A stretch of 64,000 bases of DNA from Leptoclinus maculatus (lineage: Eukaryota > Chordata > Actinopteri > Perciformes > Stichaeidae): positions 1,288,753 through 1,352,752 of the forward strand of contig JAVDOI010000020.1 of NCBI GenBank assembly GCA_032191485.1, in the 5' to 3' direction. A model generated the notes under the pieces. It worked only from the letters and a program-made list of their open reading frames with translations. It was not told the DNA's origin and made no database searches. Within the stretch, counting starts at the first letter, position 1, and the number at the start of each line of letters is the position of its first letter. A program made the translations under genes and the position numbers. Positions 48,301 to 55,178 of this stretch are shown in pieces.

Positions 48301-51300
48301 AGAGCCGTCTGCTGTCCACTCGCTTGTCATTACCGATGCCTCTGTAACACTAACAGGTGGATGGTCCTTGACCTGCTGACCAGAGAGGTGGTGTGTGAGT
48401 CCATCGATGGGAACGAGCAGCTGTCTGTCATGAGATACTCACCAGGTCAGCGCTCTCTATTGTTCAACTGCTCTCACAATGATCTCAATCCAGAAGTTAG
48501 GAGCAAGCCCGGGTTTGATAAAGCCAGAACATCAGCCGAAACTAAAGTTCAAAGCACTTAATGGAAAAATCTACCACTTCTAACAACTGCACAGCCCTTC
48601 CATTTTAAAGTTTTTCCTATTCTATATTAATGTTTGTTGATGTTTTTAATACTTGTTTTCATTTTGAACTGACATTTGTCTTACAGTGATTGTGTTTCCT
48701 ACCAATCCACCACGTCACGTGTAAAAACCTACTTGGGAATAAAGCGGATCCTGATTCTGAAGATATTGTGGAAATCCCCTTTAACCGCATGAATGGCCTC
48801 TTGTGTTCTCAGACGGCAGCTTTTTAGCTGTTGGATCCCATGACAACTTCATCTACATCTACAATGTGACCGAGAGCGGCCGGCGTTACACCCGCTTTGG
48901 GAAATGTAATGTGAGTTCAATATCAAATCCATAAATGTTCCATTTGTTCCCGTGGATCCAGTGTGACCTCCTGTGAGGGTTGTTGTTCTGCGGTGGCTCA
49001 GCAGTGCTCTCACTGCTGATGCTAACCACTCAGTTCTTCTTCAACAAAGAACAGAAGGTGGAAGTCTGGTGACAGCCTTTTCTTTTCTTGCTGATGTAAC
49101 CTCTTCCTCTTTGCCATAGAGCTCCATTAGAAACACATCAATGAGCCTCACTGTTCCTTCATCACCATGAACACACACTGTAGTTTGTATGGACTCAATC
49201 CCACATACAACGACCTGCTGCCCAAAATACGCACAAGAGCACCAATATTATTATACTCAAGACACTGAAACGATCCAGTCGAGTGAGTTTTGTGATCCGT
49301 TGCACCCCCACTTTTAGTGCACGTTGAGCACGCTCCTCTGTCAGCAGCTCTGCACTGCGCTCATGTGGTGGTTATAACGTGGTCCCGACCCACAGCTTTG
49401 AACCCCCCCTCCGGTTCCCCCTCGGGTAAACACTGTTAGCACTGCCTGTGTTTGCACTGTTAGCAGCTAGCGTCCGGCTCAGCCGCGGCCATTTTGAGTA
49501 CCATGTGGATGCACTCCCTCTAACACAGATATGCTTATACATTTGGAATTTAGCACATTTTAAATCAGCTGAACAAAACTTTTAACTGCCAAATTTGAGA
49601 CCCGAACCTGACCCTGAATACATAAAAACATTTTTGGACAGATTACTTTTCTGATCTTCATCTTAAAACAGACAATCAGACACAAAAGATGACATTTATT
49701 CTTCCATCAACAATAGCAACAAAACCCTTCACCACTTCCCCGGGGAAGTTGGAACGTATTGTTGTTGGAAAGTGTAGAATAACACCTTCCTTATCCTCTC
49801 ACATCGACTTCACAGTCAGCTCATAGACCATTATGTGACACTGCCTCTGCTTATCTGTCCAATCAGGGTCACTCCAGCTTCATAACTCACCTGGACTGGG
49901 CCAAAGATGGAAAGTACATCATGTCTAATTCAGGCGACTATGAGATCCTTTACTGTAAGTGAACACGTGTCATTTAGTACGTGAATCCTCAGACAGCGTG
50001 GCGATCTGCTGTTGTGACTGTGAACATGTTCTATATTCTCACAGGGGACATAGCAGCAGGGTGTAAACTGTTGAGGAATCGCTTTGAGAGCAAAGACCGA
50101 GAATGGGCTTCCTATACCTGTGTGCTGGGCTTCCATGTCATGGGTGAGATACTCTACTGCTCCGCTTCCATGTGCCTAAACAACGTGGCGTTGTTGTATC
50201 CTGTCAGCTGACTTGTGTTGCTGTGGTATTCCAGGTGTGTGGTTGGAGGGCTCCGACGGCACGGACATCAACGCCCTATGCCGCTCCCACAGTGAAAGGA
50301 TGGTGGCCGTGGCCGACGACTTCTGTAAAGTCCACCTCTTCCAGTACCCCTGTCCCAAACCCAAGGTACCCCCCTACACACCGCTCAATAGGTCAACCGT
50401 TCCGTCTGCTTTGGCTGGCTGCACATGAAAAGCAAATATTGCTCTTCAACTGTTTCCTTAACATGAAGAGGAAACACCTGTTTTGGACTATATGTTAACA
50501 ATAATGTCTGGCAGCTGTTCTTTGCTGACACCATCAGTAGATTGTGAGTACTGAGTGATTCCTCGATGCAGGATAATGTAAGTAGTAATGTAGAGGTGCT
50601 TTGTGTAATGTAACTAATATCATTTCAAGTATCCAATAGTTTGAATCACTGTCGCGTAGCTACGGTACAGCTAGCTGGCTAACCTTAGCTTAGCATACAC
50701 CTTGCAGCACTCTTGGCTAGTAGAAAGCAATTGTTAATTATATTTGTACGGTTATATTATTTATTGTTGACTAAAATCAACAAGTTTATCATAATACATA
50801 AGTTAGCATCATGGATCGTGTTAGCTGCTGAACTAATTTGGCAAAATAACATTTTAAAATGACGTCACAATCTGAACTGCGAATAGTTACTTCAGCGCGA
50901 CTTTCTTTGGCGCAAATTTGACAAAATGTGAAGACATACGTTCAGTTAGTTAAGCTGTTTATTCAGGAAGTTACACTGAGATCAAGATATTTTTGTGTAT
51001 TTTACATTCGAGACCTAATCATATAAACAGTACAACAGTACGAGTCACATCAATCACACGTTACACTCTCTGTTTGTTTATTCCATAGCATCCAGGGGTG
51101 TAGACGCGTGGTGCAAGTCTTTGTGTGACAGTAGAGGGGAAATGATGAGCTGAAGTTTCATGAAGTCCATGCAAAATGGTGAAGAGAGCTTTTCACATTT
51201 GTGTCAATAACATTCTTATTATTATCCGAGACACTTCAGACCAACTTTAATTCTTCCGAACATCGTCCCATTATACGAACATCCTCCATTTGTAAAGAAA

Positions 51301-51598
51301 ATGATTTATTCTGACTTGTTTCCTCACGGTTGAACCCCCTTACCTACTGAGTGTGGTCATAAAGAGCGGCCTCCTCTCCTTCCCTCTCCAGGCGCCGAGC
51401 CACAAGTACGAGGGCCACGGCAGCCACGTCACCAACGTCTGCTTCACCCACAGCGACTCCCACCTCCTCTCCATGGGCGGGAAGGACACCTGCATCCTCC
51501 AGTGGAGGGTGATCGGAGGTGGGGCGGGCGACAGCAGGGAGAGGCTGGCCTCGGCCTCATCCGCCTTCACCAGCTCCCCGGAGCCTGCCACCAGCTAG
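14113..51598 (+). CDS. eml3: EML3, echinoderm microtubule-associated protein-like 3 (about 24-25 coding exons)
   Basis: Join: 14113-14137, 30004-30180, 30377-30491, 30666-31173, (32115-32134), 33827-33937, 34178-34206, 38300-38335, 39357-39477, 39779-39928, 41788-41857, 42236-42346, 42948-43043, 45374-45508, 45756-45894, 45991-46142, 46244-46369, 47888-48019, 48160-48227, 48357-48445, 48813-48910, 49867-49954, 50045-50143, 50235-50365, 51392-51598. With the optional 20-base exon this gives 1,010 aa (human about 896). Order of parts: N-terminal coiled coil (trimerisation, residues about 26-66); Ser/Pro and acidic linker with STQTEP; basic SSANLLARSPSLE; HELP motif (IKMFIRGRPITMYIPS); then tandem WD-type propellers (TAPE domain) to the end. 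EMLs bind microtubules and tubulin. EML3 is preferred over EML1/2/4 because of GKYKKPKFIQCFVF, VGTTRNAILRG, GSDGTDINALCRSH and the neighbouring MTA gene. Confidence 0.93.
15686..15890. mobile_element. hAT-MITE fragment
   Basis: Begins TAGGGCTGGGTGATCC, the terminal repeat style of small fish hAT elements. The matching right end was not found nearby. Confidence 0.3.
17881..18210. repeat. Diverged direct repeat, two copies
   Basis: CTTTTAACCAACATCGGTCC at 17881 and CTTTTAACCAACATCAGTCC at 18111 begin two copies of roughly 90-100 bases with similar order of words (AGAAC/ATAAC, ACTAATGCC/ACTGAATGCC, CTGTTG). The copies are about 230 bases apart. Confidence 0.6.
18652..19804. repeat. 1.15-kb polypyrimidine tract, (TCTCC)n-like
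   Basis: Almost pure C/T on the plus strand, dominated by CTCCT and CTCTC, with rare CCATC, CGTC and CGCC interruptions. A block CCTTCCCCTCCATCTCC recurs several times, so larger units have been duplicated. Long frames on both strands here (Ser/Leu/Pro or Glu/Arg/Gly) are composition artefacts. Confidence 0.95.
20270..20316. repeat. 47-base poly-G run
   Basis: An uninterrupted run of G followed by AGGGAGAGAAGAGAGAG. It is the longest of several G or C homopolymers in the window. Confidence 0.95.
22660..22985. repeat. Dispersed fish repeat
   Basis: Contains GTCCACCAGGGGGCGACTCC, AAGTCTATGAGGAGATGACT, CAAGATGGCGACGGCC and GGTTGACGTCACGACTTCTT ending in TATACAGTCTGTGG. I recognise these strings as a repeat widespread in percomorph fish. 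Its class and exact ends are not clear from one copy. Confidence 0.55.
24589..24688. repeat. Perfect 50-bp tandem duplication
   Basis: Two identical 50-base units, 24589-24638 and 24639-24688, each starting AGACGTCTCTACGCAGGC and ending GGGGAGGAAGTGCAA. The lack of differences indicates a recent event. Confidence 0.95.
27600..27900. mobile_element. MITE-like dispersed repeat, copy 1
   Basis: Shares TATGAGGTCCTTCTCCATAG, AGAAACACACAGGAGTACCAGC, GACGTATTTTAGAC and TTTAAAGGGTTAGTTCAGA-type words in the same order with 44449-44796. The right inverted end is not clear here. Confidence 0.55.
28880..29164. repeat. Dispersed repeat ending in (CA)23
   Basis: The segment starts TACTTGTGGGGACCATTGAC, carries CCTTAACCTAAACCTAAAC words, then GTGAGGACCTGCCAAAGTGT and CCTCACAATGCAG, and ends in (CA)23 at 29119-29164. 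It resembles a common fish interspersed repeat; the CCTAA-type words are not a telomere. Confidence 0.5.
30004..30180 (+). CDS. eml3: EML3 exon: N-terminal coiled coil
   Basis: The acceptor is TTTCACAG and the donor is GCAG|GTGAGT. It encodes DDASADGSTDFPDRASMMEV, then RLQAQEDEITLLKSSLADAL and RRIRLHDQLLPLLKQQ. The heptad pattern fits the trimerising coiled coil of EML1-4. Confidence 0.93.
30377..30491 (+). CDS. eml3: EML3 exon: linker
   Basis: The acceptor is CCCACCCAG and the donor is ACCAG|GTACTG. It encodes NPGAARVLNPVCCSDGCTGS and KRLSSSSAIDGIRHPAT. Phases agree with both neighbours, but the sequence itself is poorly conserved. Confidence 0.75.
30666..31173 (+). CDS. eml3: EML3 exon: long low-complexity linker
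   Basis: The acceptor is ATCTCTAG. It encodes about 169 residues with RSATLDRSTQTEPILPGQ (the conserved TQTE motif of EML3), an acidic run of Glu/Asp, and a Ser-rich end SDSNLSSRSGPLSSIQEGEK. The 3' end is uncertain: TGG|GTGATC at 31173 or CT|GTGGGT at 31169 are both weak donors. Reading through gives SPPSPPPSP and a TAA at 31207. Confidence 0.75.
32115..32134 (+). CDS. eml3: Possible EML3 microexon (20 bases)
   Basis: A strong acceptor (TCCCTCCGCTCAG) and a usable donor (TGAG|GTACTG) enclose 20 bases coding for LCHAPL plus two bases. Phase 0 in and phase 2 out exactly bridge the donor at 31173 to the exon at 33827. An alternative is direct splicing from 31169 to 33827, which needs no microexon. 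Confidence 0.3.
33016..33044. repeat. Perfect 29-base palindrome
   Basis: Arms TTTAAACTAACTCC and its exact complement, 14 bases each, separated by a single A. It lies in an EML3 intron. Confidence 0.9.
33827..33937 (+). CDS. eml3: EML3 exon: basic Ser-rich segment
   Basis: The acceptor is GTGCTCCAG and the donor is GAGAA|GTGAGC. It encodes VRRNSEKLGNPEKQRKRLDK and KAASSANLLARSPSLE. The SSANLL string is shared with human EML3. Confidence 0.9.
34178..34206 (+). CDS. eml3: EML3 small exon (29 bases)
   Basis: The acceptor is TCTCCACAG and the donor is GCAG|GTGATG. It encodes RTKELIAGA plus split codons; phases 2 in, 1 out match the exons on either side. Confidence 0.75.
35890..36262. repeat. 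(CT)n microsatellite with CTCTGT variants
   Basis: About 370 bases of (TC)n interrupted by GTCTCTGTCTC and TCGCTC words in repeating blocks. Ser/Leu/Val frames on the plus strand and Arg/Glu frames on the minus strand are artefacts of the repeat. Confidence 0.95.
37946..37981. repeat. (CAGA)9 tetranucleotide repeat
   Basis: An uninterrupted CAGACAGA tract of nine units, 44 bases before a 19-base poly-C run. Confidence 0.9.
38025..38043. repeat. 19-base poly-C run
   Basis: Uninterrupted C run inside an EML3 intron. Confidence 0.9.
38300..38335 (+). CDS. eml3: EML3 small exon (36 bases)
   Basis: The acceptor is CTCACACAG and the donor is CAAG|GTAGAC. It encodes SPGSRRGTYSQ, matching the GSRRSNYN region just ahead of the HELP motif in human EML3. 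Confidence 0.85.
38351..38400. repeat. Five copies of a 10-base unit
   Basis: TGTCCCTTTA is repeated five times without change, starting 15 bases after the donor of the 36-base EML3 exon. Confidence 0.95.
38706..39113. mobile_element. MITE with 25-base terminal inverted repeats
   Basis: Left end TTAAAGGAACAGTGTGTAGG... and right end ...CCTACACACTGCTCCTTTAA match at 24 of 25 positions as inverted repeats. The element is 408 bases, non-coding, and of a kind found in many percomorph genomes. It lies in the intron before the HELP exon. Confidence 0.85.
39357..39477 (+). CDS. eml3: EML3 exon: HELP motif
   Basis: The acceptor is TCTTCCAG and the donor is TGGGT|GTATCC. It encodes QSIKMFIRGRPITMYIPSNI and RLELDWV, the hydrophobic EML protein (HELP) motif that forms part of the first propeller. 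Confidence 0.97.
39779..39928 (+). CDS. eml3: EML3 exon: HELP/first propeller
   Basis: The acceptor is CATGCCAG and the donor is CGCTG|GTCAGT. It encodes YGYRGRDCRANLYFLPTGEA, LFFIACVVVLYHINNRTQRH and YHKHTDCVR. Confidence 0.97.
41788..41857 (+). CDS. eml3: EML3 exon
   Basis: The acceptor is CTTCCTGCAG and the donor is CAAG|GTAACG. It encodes LTLHPDKVRVASGQTAGVDK and DGK, one of the most conserved EML segments. Confidence 0.97.
42129..42222. repeat. (GT)n array before an EML3 splice acceptor
   Basis: About 47 GT units with one TCT interruption, ending 13 bases before the acceptor AG at 42235. Confidence 0.95.
42236..42346 (+). CDS. eml3: EML3 exon preceded by a long (GT)n tract
   Basis: The acceptor GTGCTGTAG has a (GT)n array of about 95 bases in place of a normal pyrimidine tract. 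The donor is TTTGCT|GTGAGT. It encodes PLHPCVHIWDSVTLVTLQQI and GLGSFQRGVGSVAFSFA. Confidence 0.97.
42948..43043 (+). CDS. eml3: EML3 exon
   Basis: The acceptor is GTCTCCAG and the donor is CAAG|GTAAAG. It encodes DSGAFLCVIDDSNEHMLSVW and DCNKGSKHAEVK. Confidence 0.97.
43892..43910. repeat. 19-base poly-G run
   Basis: Uninterrupted G run in an EML3 intron; a 14-base poly-C run follows at 44264-44277 in the same intron. Confidence 0.9.
44449..44796. mobile_element. MITE-like dispersed repeat, copy 2, with inverted ends
   Basis: GAGGTTCTTCTCCACAGTC near the left end is the near-complement of GACTATGGAGAAGAACCTC near the right end, giving inverted arms of about 29 bases. Internal words match 27600-27900. 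Confidence 0.65.
45374..45508 (+). CDS. eml3: EML3 exon preceded by (GT)n
   Basis: The acceptor GTGTCTCCAG lies directly after (GT)n at 45333-45362; the donor is GGG|GTGAGA. It encodes STNEAVFAVEFNPSDSTNII, TCGKSHVYFWTLTAGQFTKK and QGIFG. Confidence 0.97.
45756..45894 (+). CDS. eml3: EML3 exon
   Basis: The acceptor is TTTTCAG and the donor is AAAG|GTCTGG. It encodes KYKKPKFIQCFVFSLTGDVL, TGDSEGNILTWGKSAADVKT and LGKGAK. Confidence 0.97.
45991..46142 (+). CDS. eml3: EML3 exon followed by (GT)n
   Basis: The acceptor is TTACCCACAG and the donor GAG|GTGAAC is followed 11 bases later by (GT)n. It encodes TLQIMRQTRAHEGSVFTLCT, LQGGALLSGGGKDRKIIRWS and ADLAPERECE. Confidence 0.97.
46244..46369 (+). 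CDS. eml3: EML3 exon
   Basis: The acceptor TTTGTCAAG is weak in pyrimidines; the donor is CAG|GTACGC. It encodes IPENYGAVRTIADVDGEELL, VGTTRNAILRGTFSDGFVAI and VQ. Confidence 0.95.
46370..47887. other. EML3 intron
   Basis: 1.5 kb with no supported exon or transposon; the 3' end carries (GT)n at 47852-47880. Confidence 0.6.
47888..48019 (+). CDS. eml3: EML3 exon preceded by (GT)n
   Basis: The acceptor CTCTCAG directly follows (GT)n at 47852-47880; the donor is GAG|GTAGGA. It encodes GHVDEMWGLATHPSQNIFIT, CGHDRQVCLWNTEEHKLDWC and ITLE. Confidence 0.97.
48160..48227 (+). CDS. eml3: EML3 exon
   Basis: The acceptor is CTCTGACAG and the donor is GGAAG|GTAATG. It encodes EYGLCAGFCPNGSVVSVGLS and TG. 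Confidence 0.95.
48357..48445 (+). CDS. eml3: EML3 exon
   Basis: The acceptor is CACTAACAG and the donor is CCAG|GTCAGC. It encodes WMVLDLLTREVVCESIDGNE and QLSVMRYSP. Confidence 0.96.
48813..48910 (+). CDS. eml3: EML3 exon
   Basis: The acceptor is GTTCTCAG and the donor is TAAT|GTGAGT. It encodes GSFLAVGSHDNFIYIYNVTE and SGRRYTRFGKCN. Confidence 0.97.
48911..49866. other. EML3 intron
   Basis: Nothing recognisable; no alternative exon with both splice sites was found. Confidence 0.5.
49867..49954 (+). CDS. eml3: EML3 exon
   Basis: The acceptor is CCAATCAG and the donor is TACT|GTAAGT. It encodes GHSSFITHLDWAKDGKYIMS and NSGDYEILY. Confidence 0.97.
50045..50143 (+). CDS. eml3: EML3 exon
   Basis: The acceptor is TCTCACAG and the donor is ATGG|GTGAGA. 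It encodes DIAAGCKLLRNRFESKDREW and ASYTCVLGFHVM. Confidence 0.97.
50235..50365 (+). CDS. eml3: EML3 exon
   Basis: The acceptor is TATTCCAG and the donor is CAAG|GTACCC. It encodes VWLEGSDGTDINALCRSHSE, RMVAVADDFCKVHLFQYPCP and KPK. Confidence 0.97.
50366..51391. other. EML3 last intron
   Basis: Nothing recognisable; ordinary AT-rich intron DNA. Confidence 0.5.
51392..51598 (+). CDS. eml3: EML3 last exon and stop
   Basis: The acceptor is CCCTCTCCAG. It encodes APSHKYEGHGSHVTNVCFTH, SDSHLLSMGGKDTCILQWRV and a Gly/Ser-rich tail to TAG at 51596-51598. Confidence 0.97.
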   Translation, partial: APSHKYEGHGSHVTNVCFTHSDSHLLSMGGKDTCILQWRVIGGGAGDSRERLASASSAFTSSPEPATS

Positions 51599-52220
51599 GA
51601 GGGACACTGTGTTATTAACAGAGGGGGGGGGGAGGTGTTTACACCGCCGGAGGGGCGCGTCAGCCTGGTGGACAAGAGCCACAGTTATGGGCTCTGCGGT
51701 GCCACTGCTGCGTCAGTTTCATACAGGACATGTAGAGGAATCCTCTCCCGGAGGAATGTCCACATTAAATTTACTCATAATCATGTGAAACTGGGCCGTG
51801 TGATCCCTCCATCATTCTGTTGGATACGTGGTGGGGGTCATTAGAGGTGCTCTTCTGTGACTTTGGTTTCAGTGAACATTCCTGTGTTTTAGTCCACCTC
51901 GTTTATCAAACTTACCAAAGTGCTGCATCGCGGCGTCCGCCACCGGGGCCTTTAACGACGTGTACATAATGTTTTTACACATTTTTGTAATATTTTGAGC
52001 AGCGTTTGGTCGACATCTCAGCTAATAGTGAAGCTGCTTTTCACGCTTGCATCCGACAGACTGTGACAAACCTGTTCCAATGAAATCAATTCTCAGCGTC
52101 TCTGACTAATTCATTTCTGCAGCAGTAGATCAGTACACTTGGAAATGATTACTTTAGTGTAGTTTTATATATTAAAGAGAACATTTGGGAATACTGTGAT
52201 GTTGTATCTGCCAAGCTCTC

Positions 52221-52226
52221 AATAAA
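52221..52226 (+). terminator. EML3 polyadenylation signal
   Basis: AATAAA about 620 bases beyond the EML3 stop, followed by GT-rich sequence (GGTGTGTTGTGCGTGTGG) as expected for a downstream element. Confidence 0.65.
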
Positions 52227-52239
52227 TAACTGAAGACTG

Positions 52240-54780
52240 GAAGGTGTGTTGTGCGTGTGGAGTCACTAGTGGGCAGTGCTGCTTCAGGAACTGTGTGCCG
52301 TGCTGCGTGTTGAGGAAATGCAGGATCCCAAACACTGAACCGCACCAGTACAGAAGGATCTGGATCTCCCAACTCCGTTCAGTCAGTGAAACTTACAACA
52401 AACTTACATATAACAGTCATTTCAAGAGAAGATAACAGAGTGAGTCAGTGGTCAAACCTCAGGAGGACGTTAACAGTAATGAGAGACGTAAAGTAGCAAA
52501 ACCACAAAGTCAAAAGTTGAAAGCAAGATTGTTTTGTTTTTTTACTTAAAAGCATTATAAATCAAACCGATGTTAAATAATGAAATGAAAGTACTCATAA
52601 TGCAGATGGGCCACTTTTAGTTCAATATATATTATACAACTGGATTATTATTACTGATGCATTAACATGAAAGTGTCGTTTCAATAGTGTAGCTGGTTGA
52701 GGTGAGGCTGAAGTTTCCTTTATGGAAATGCATTTAATGCACTTCCATAAATTGCATTTAAGGTTGTTCAGGTTTATAGCACATATTTATCTCAAAAGAA
52801 CCTAAACTTGTGCTCAAATTAAATGAGTTAGAAGCTATTGATACATTAAAACAGTAACGCCATTAAGATGGTATCTACTTTTTAAGAATCTTCTTTTCTT
52901 AGAATTTATTTGGGAATATAATAAAACACAGGTTTTATATATATTTTATATTTGTGTATGCCCACTCTGGATGGTGGTGTGGGTGTTCCAGTACTTAAAG
53001 AAGTCTAATGGGCAGCTACAGTCAGGGCTTTGACATACGGGTCCTCCAGACCATGAATCATTCCATCCTGCCCCCTCTGGCTAAAATTAGAGCTCATGTC
53101 CTAAATAACCACATTACCTACTGTCCTTACTCTTTACAAACTTCTTACAACGCTACATCTGCTATTAAATCACAAAGTCACAGTTTTGTTGTTGTATATT
53201 TACACCGTTTTGCCCCAGCAGTGCTGGAGAGCACATTTGCATACAGGACTTCTATTTGGACAAGTTTGAGTCTTTTAATCAGTTAAGCTTAAAGTACATT
53301 CAGCTTAAACATCTTGTAAAGGAAACCCCCCCCCACTGAGAGTCCACTTGTGAGAGACACTTTTGGAAGAGAGTAAGAAACGTTTCACCAAACTTCTGAA
53401 TGACTTATGAATGCTGTGTCTTGTATGCTCCTGATATATTTCTGATGGGTTGATATGTATTGCTGTGAGCTTTCGTATCTTCGACACTCGTTCGTGGTAA
53501 GTATGATCTGATACTAAAGTGAAATCGTGGTTTTAAGTCAAATTTATAACACAGTTATTGAAATTCATCACAATTGTGTGATACTAAGAACCAATAATGT
53601 GACTTTGTGGTTTTACAAGTCAAAATGATGAGACAACTCAAACTTATTGAAAGTGAAACTGAAGGTTGTTCTTTTCTGTAAGTAACAACCAAACAGACAA
53701 AAGAAAAAACAAAAAAGGTCAAATTGAACCCAACTTAATAGTACAATAGAAATCAATACAGCATTGACTGTCTACAGACCAAGATAAGCAGGCTGAGGCT
53801 TATTGCACCTATTTACAACAACCTATGAGACATCAAGAAGACATCAGACAAACACTAACTAAACTAATACCCTACGTTATTAAAAACACACTTTTAATAA
53901 TAATTGTCAAATTGACTTCTTGAAACACTGAGTCACAATAATGATATAGTCAGATTAAAGTCATGAGATGGGCAAATGTTGGGACTATGACCCTAAAATA
54001 ACGTTAATTTACTGTAATTACTACCACAACTTGACTTATCAAAAAGTCACGATTCCTTCTTATTCACTCCTCATATTGACGTATTTTCGCATTATTTCAA
54101 TTTAAAAAGTCACAATTTGACTTTCCATGAGTGTTGTTAACCCCTAACATTTCATCCAGTCGCCCCCCCCCCCAAAATAAACAAGCTGAGAGGTAAATAT
54201 CACTACTTAGTTGAAGGACTCTCAGCTCATATAGATAAAACATTCAGTGACCATGAAAGCTCTGTGCTTGCTCTGCATACAGCTCAGTCATGGGGAAATT
54301 GGTGATACAACTTTATTAATTAAAGCCTAATACATAACTCTAATTATAATACAGATTCCAACAACATTCTTAGTGATTTCAGGAGGCATATTTGTTTTAC
54401 TTCTACCGTGTGTGTGTGTGTGTGTGTTCGCGCACGCGTGTGTGTGTTCCCAACTTCCTGCTTTGACTAGCTCTAGCAACAACTTTACGTTTCTTTACTT
54501 TCTGTCCATGTGTGTAATATGTAGAGACTCTGTAAAAAAAAAATGTATCGAGTATTTAAATAATGTTTTGGTCTCCGAAAAGCACAATGTGTGTACGTGA
54601 GAGGTTTTACACATTTAGTCATGAGTGTGAGTTTATATTTCATATTATAAACAGCTTGTTTATCAAACCAGGGCCAGTGAAAAAGTTAATTGTGACATTC
54701 CGGAGATTGTCGACATTATCCGAAGATGACGATTTGCGCACGAGCGAAGGGGGCCAGTGAGTGTGTGTTTGCGAGTGTGT
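52240..54780. other. Intergenic region between EML3 and the MTA gene
   Basis: AT-rich, with a short poly-C run near 53327 and (GT)n at about 54408-54430. No supported gene; the frames of 60-90 codons here lack splice context or recognisable motifs. Confidence 0.6.
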
Positions 54781-55150
54781 GTGTGTGTGTTGAACTGAGC
54801 GGAGGTGAAGAAGAGGAGGATGAAGCTGGGAGCGGAGGATGGGAGGAAGAGTGGAGTAAGAGACAGGCTAGCTGTGTGTGAATGAGTGAGTGAGTGAGGA
54901 AGAGGAGAGGAAGGTCGTCGGAGGGACCGAAAACAAAGACTTCAATATTTTGGGGATAACCTCCGGAACATTACTAACGGAAACTTTCAACTTTTTACCC
55001 GCCACATCTCGGCTTGTTGTGTCCGGAGCCGGCTTTGTTTCACGGCGGGGGTGTCTACGATAAATGAAGGAATAAAATAGATCCCCATCGACCCTTTTCT
55101 ACCCAGGCGGGGAATACCCTGGGACTGCTTTTGATAAAGGTTACGAGAGA
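54780..55150 (+). promoter_or_regulatory. mta2: Promoter/5' leader of the MTA gene
   Basis: Upstream of the ATG is a purine-rich stretch (GAAGAAGAGGAGGATGAAGC) followed by a mixed leader. A minimal upstream frame ATG AAG GAA TAA lies at 55064-55075. The transcription start is unknown. Confidence 0.45.
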
Positions 55151-55178
55151 ATGGCGGCCAACATGTACCGAGTGGGAG
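55151..55178 (+). CDS. mta2: MTA-family (probably MTA2) exon 1
   Basis: ATG GCG GCC AAC ATG TAC CGA GTG GGA G|GTAAGG encodes MAANMYRVG and the first base of Asp. This is the invariant start of MTA1/2/3, NuRD chromatin-remodelling subunits that bring in HDAC1/2 and begin with a BAH domain (MAANMYRVGDYVYF). The split after G matches the phase needed for DYVYF. Ten residues cannot separate the paralogues; MTA2 is chosen because EML3 and MTA2 are neighbours in human. Exon 2 is not seen in the remaining 8.8 kb. Confidence 0.8.

Noticed and set aside
53008..53286. 92-codon frame downstream of EML3
   Set aside because: No motif, no splice context, AT-rich surroundings.
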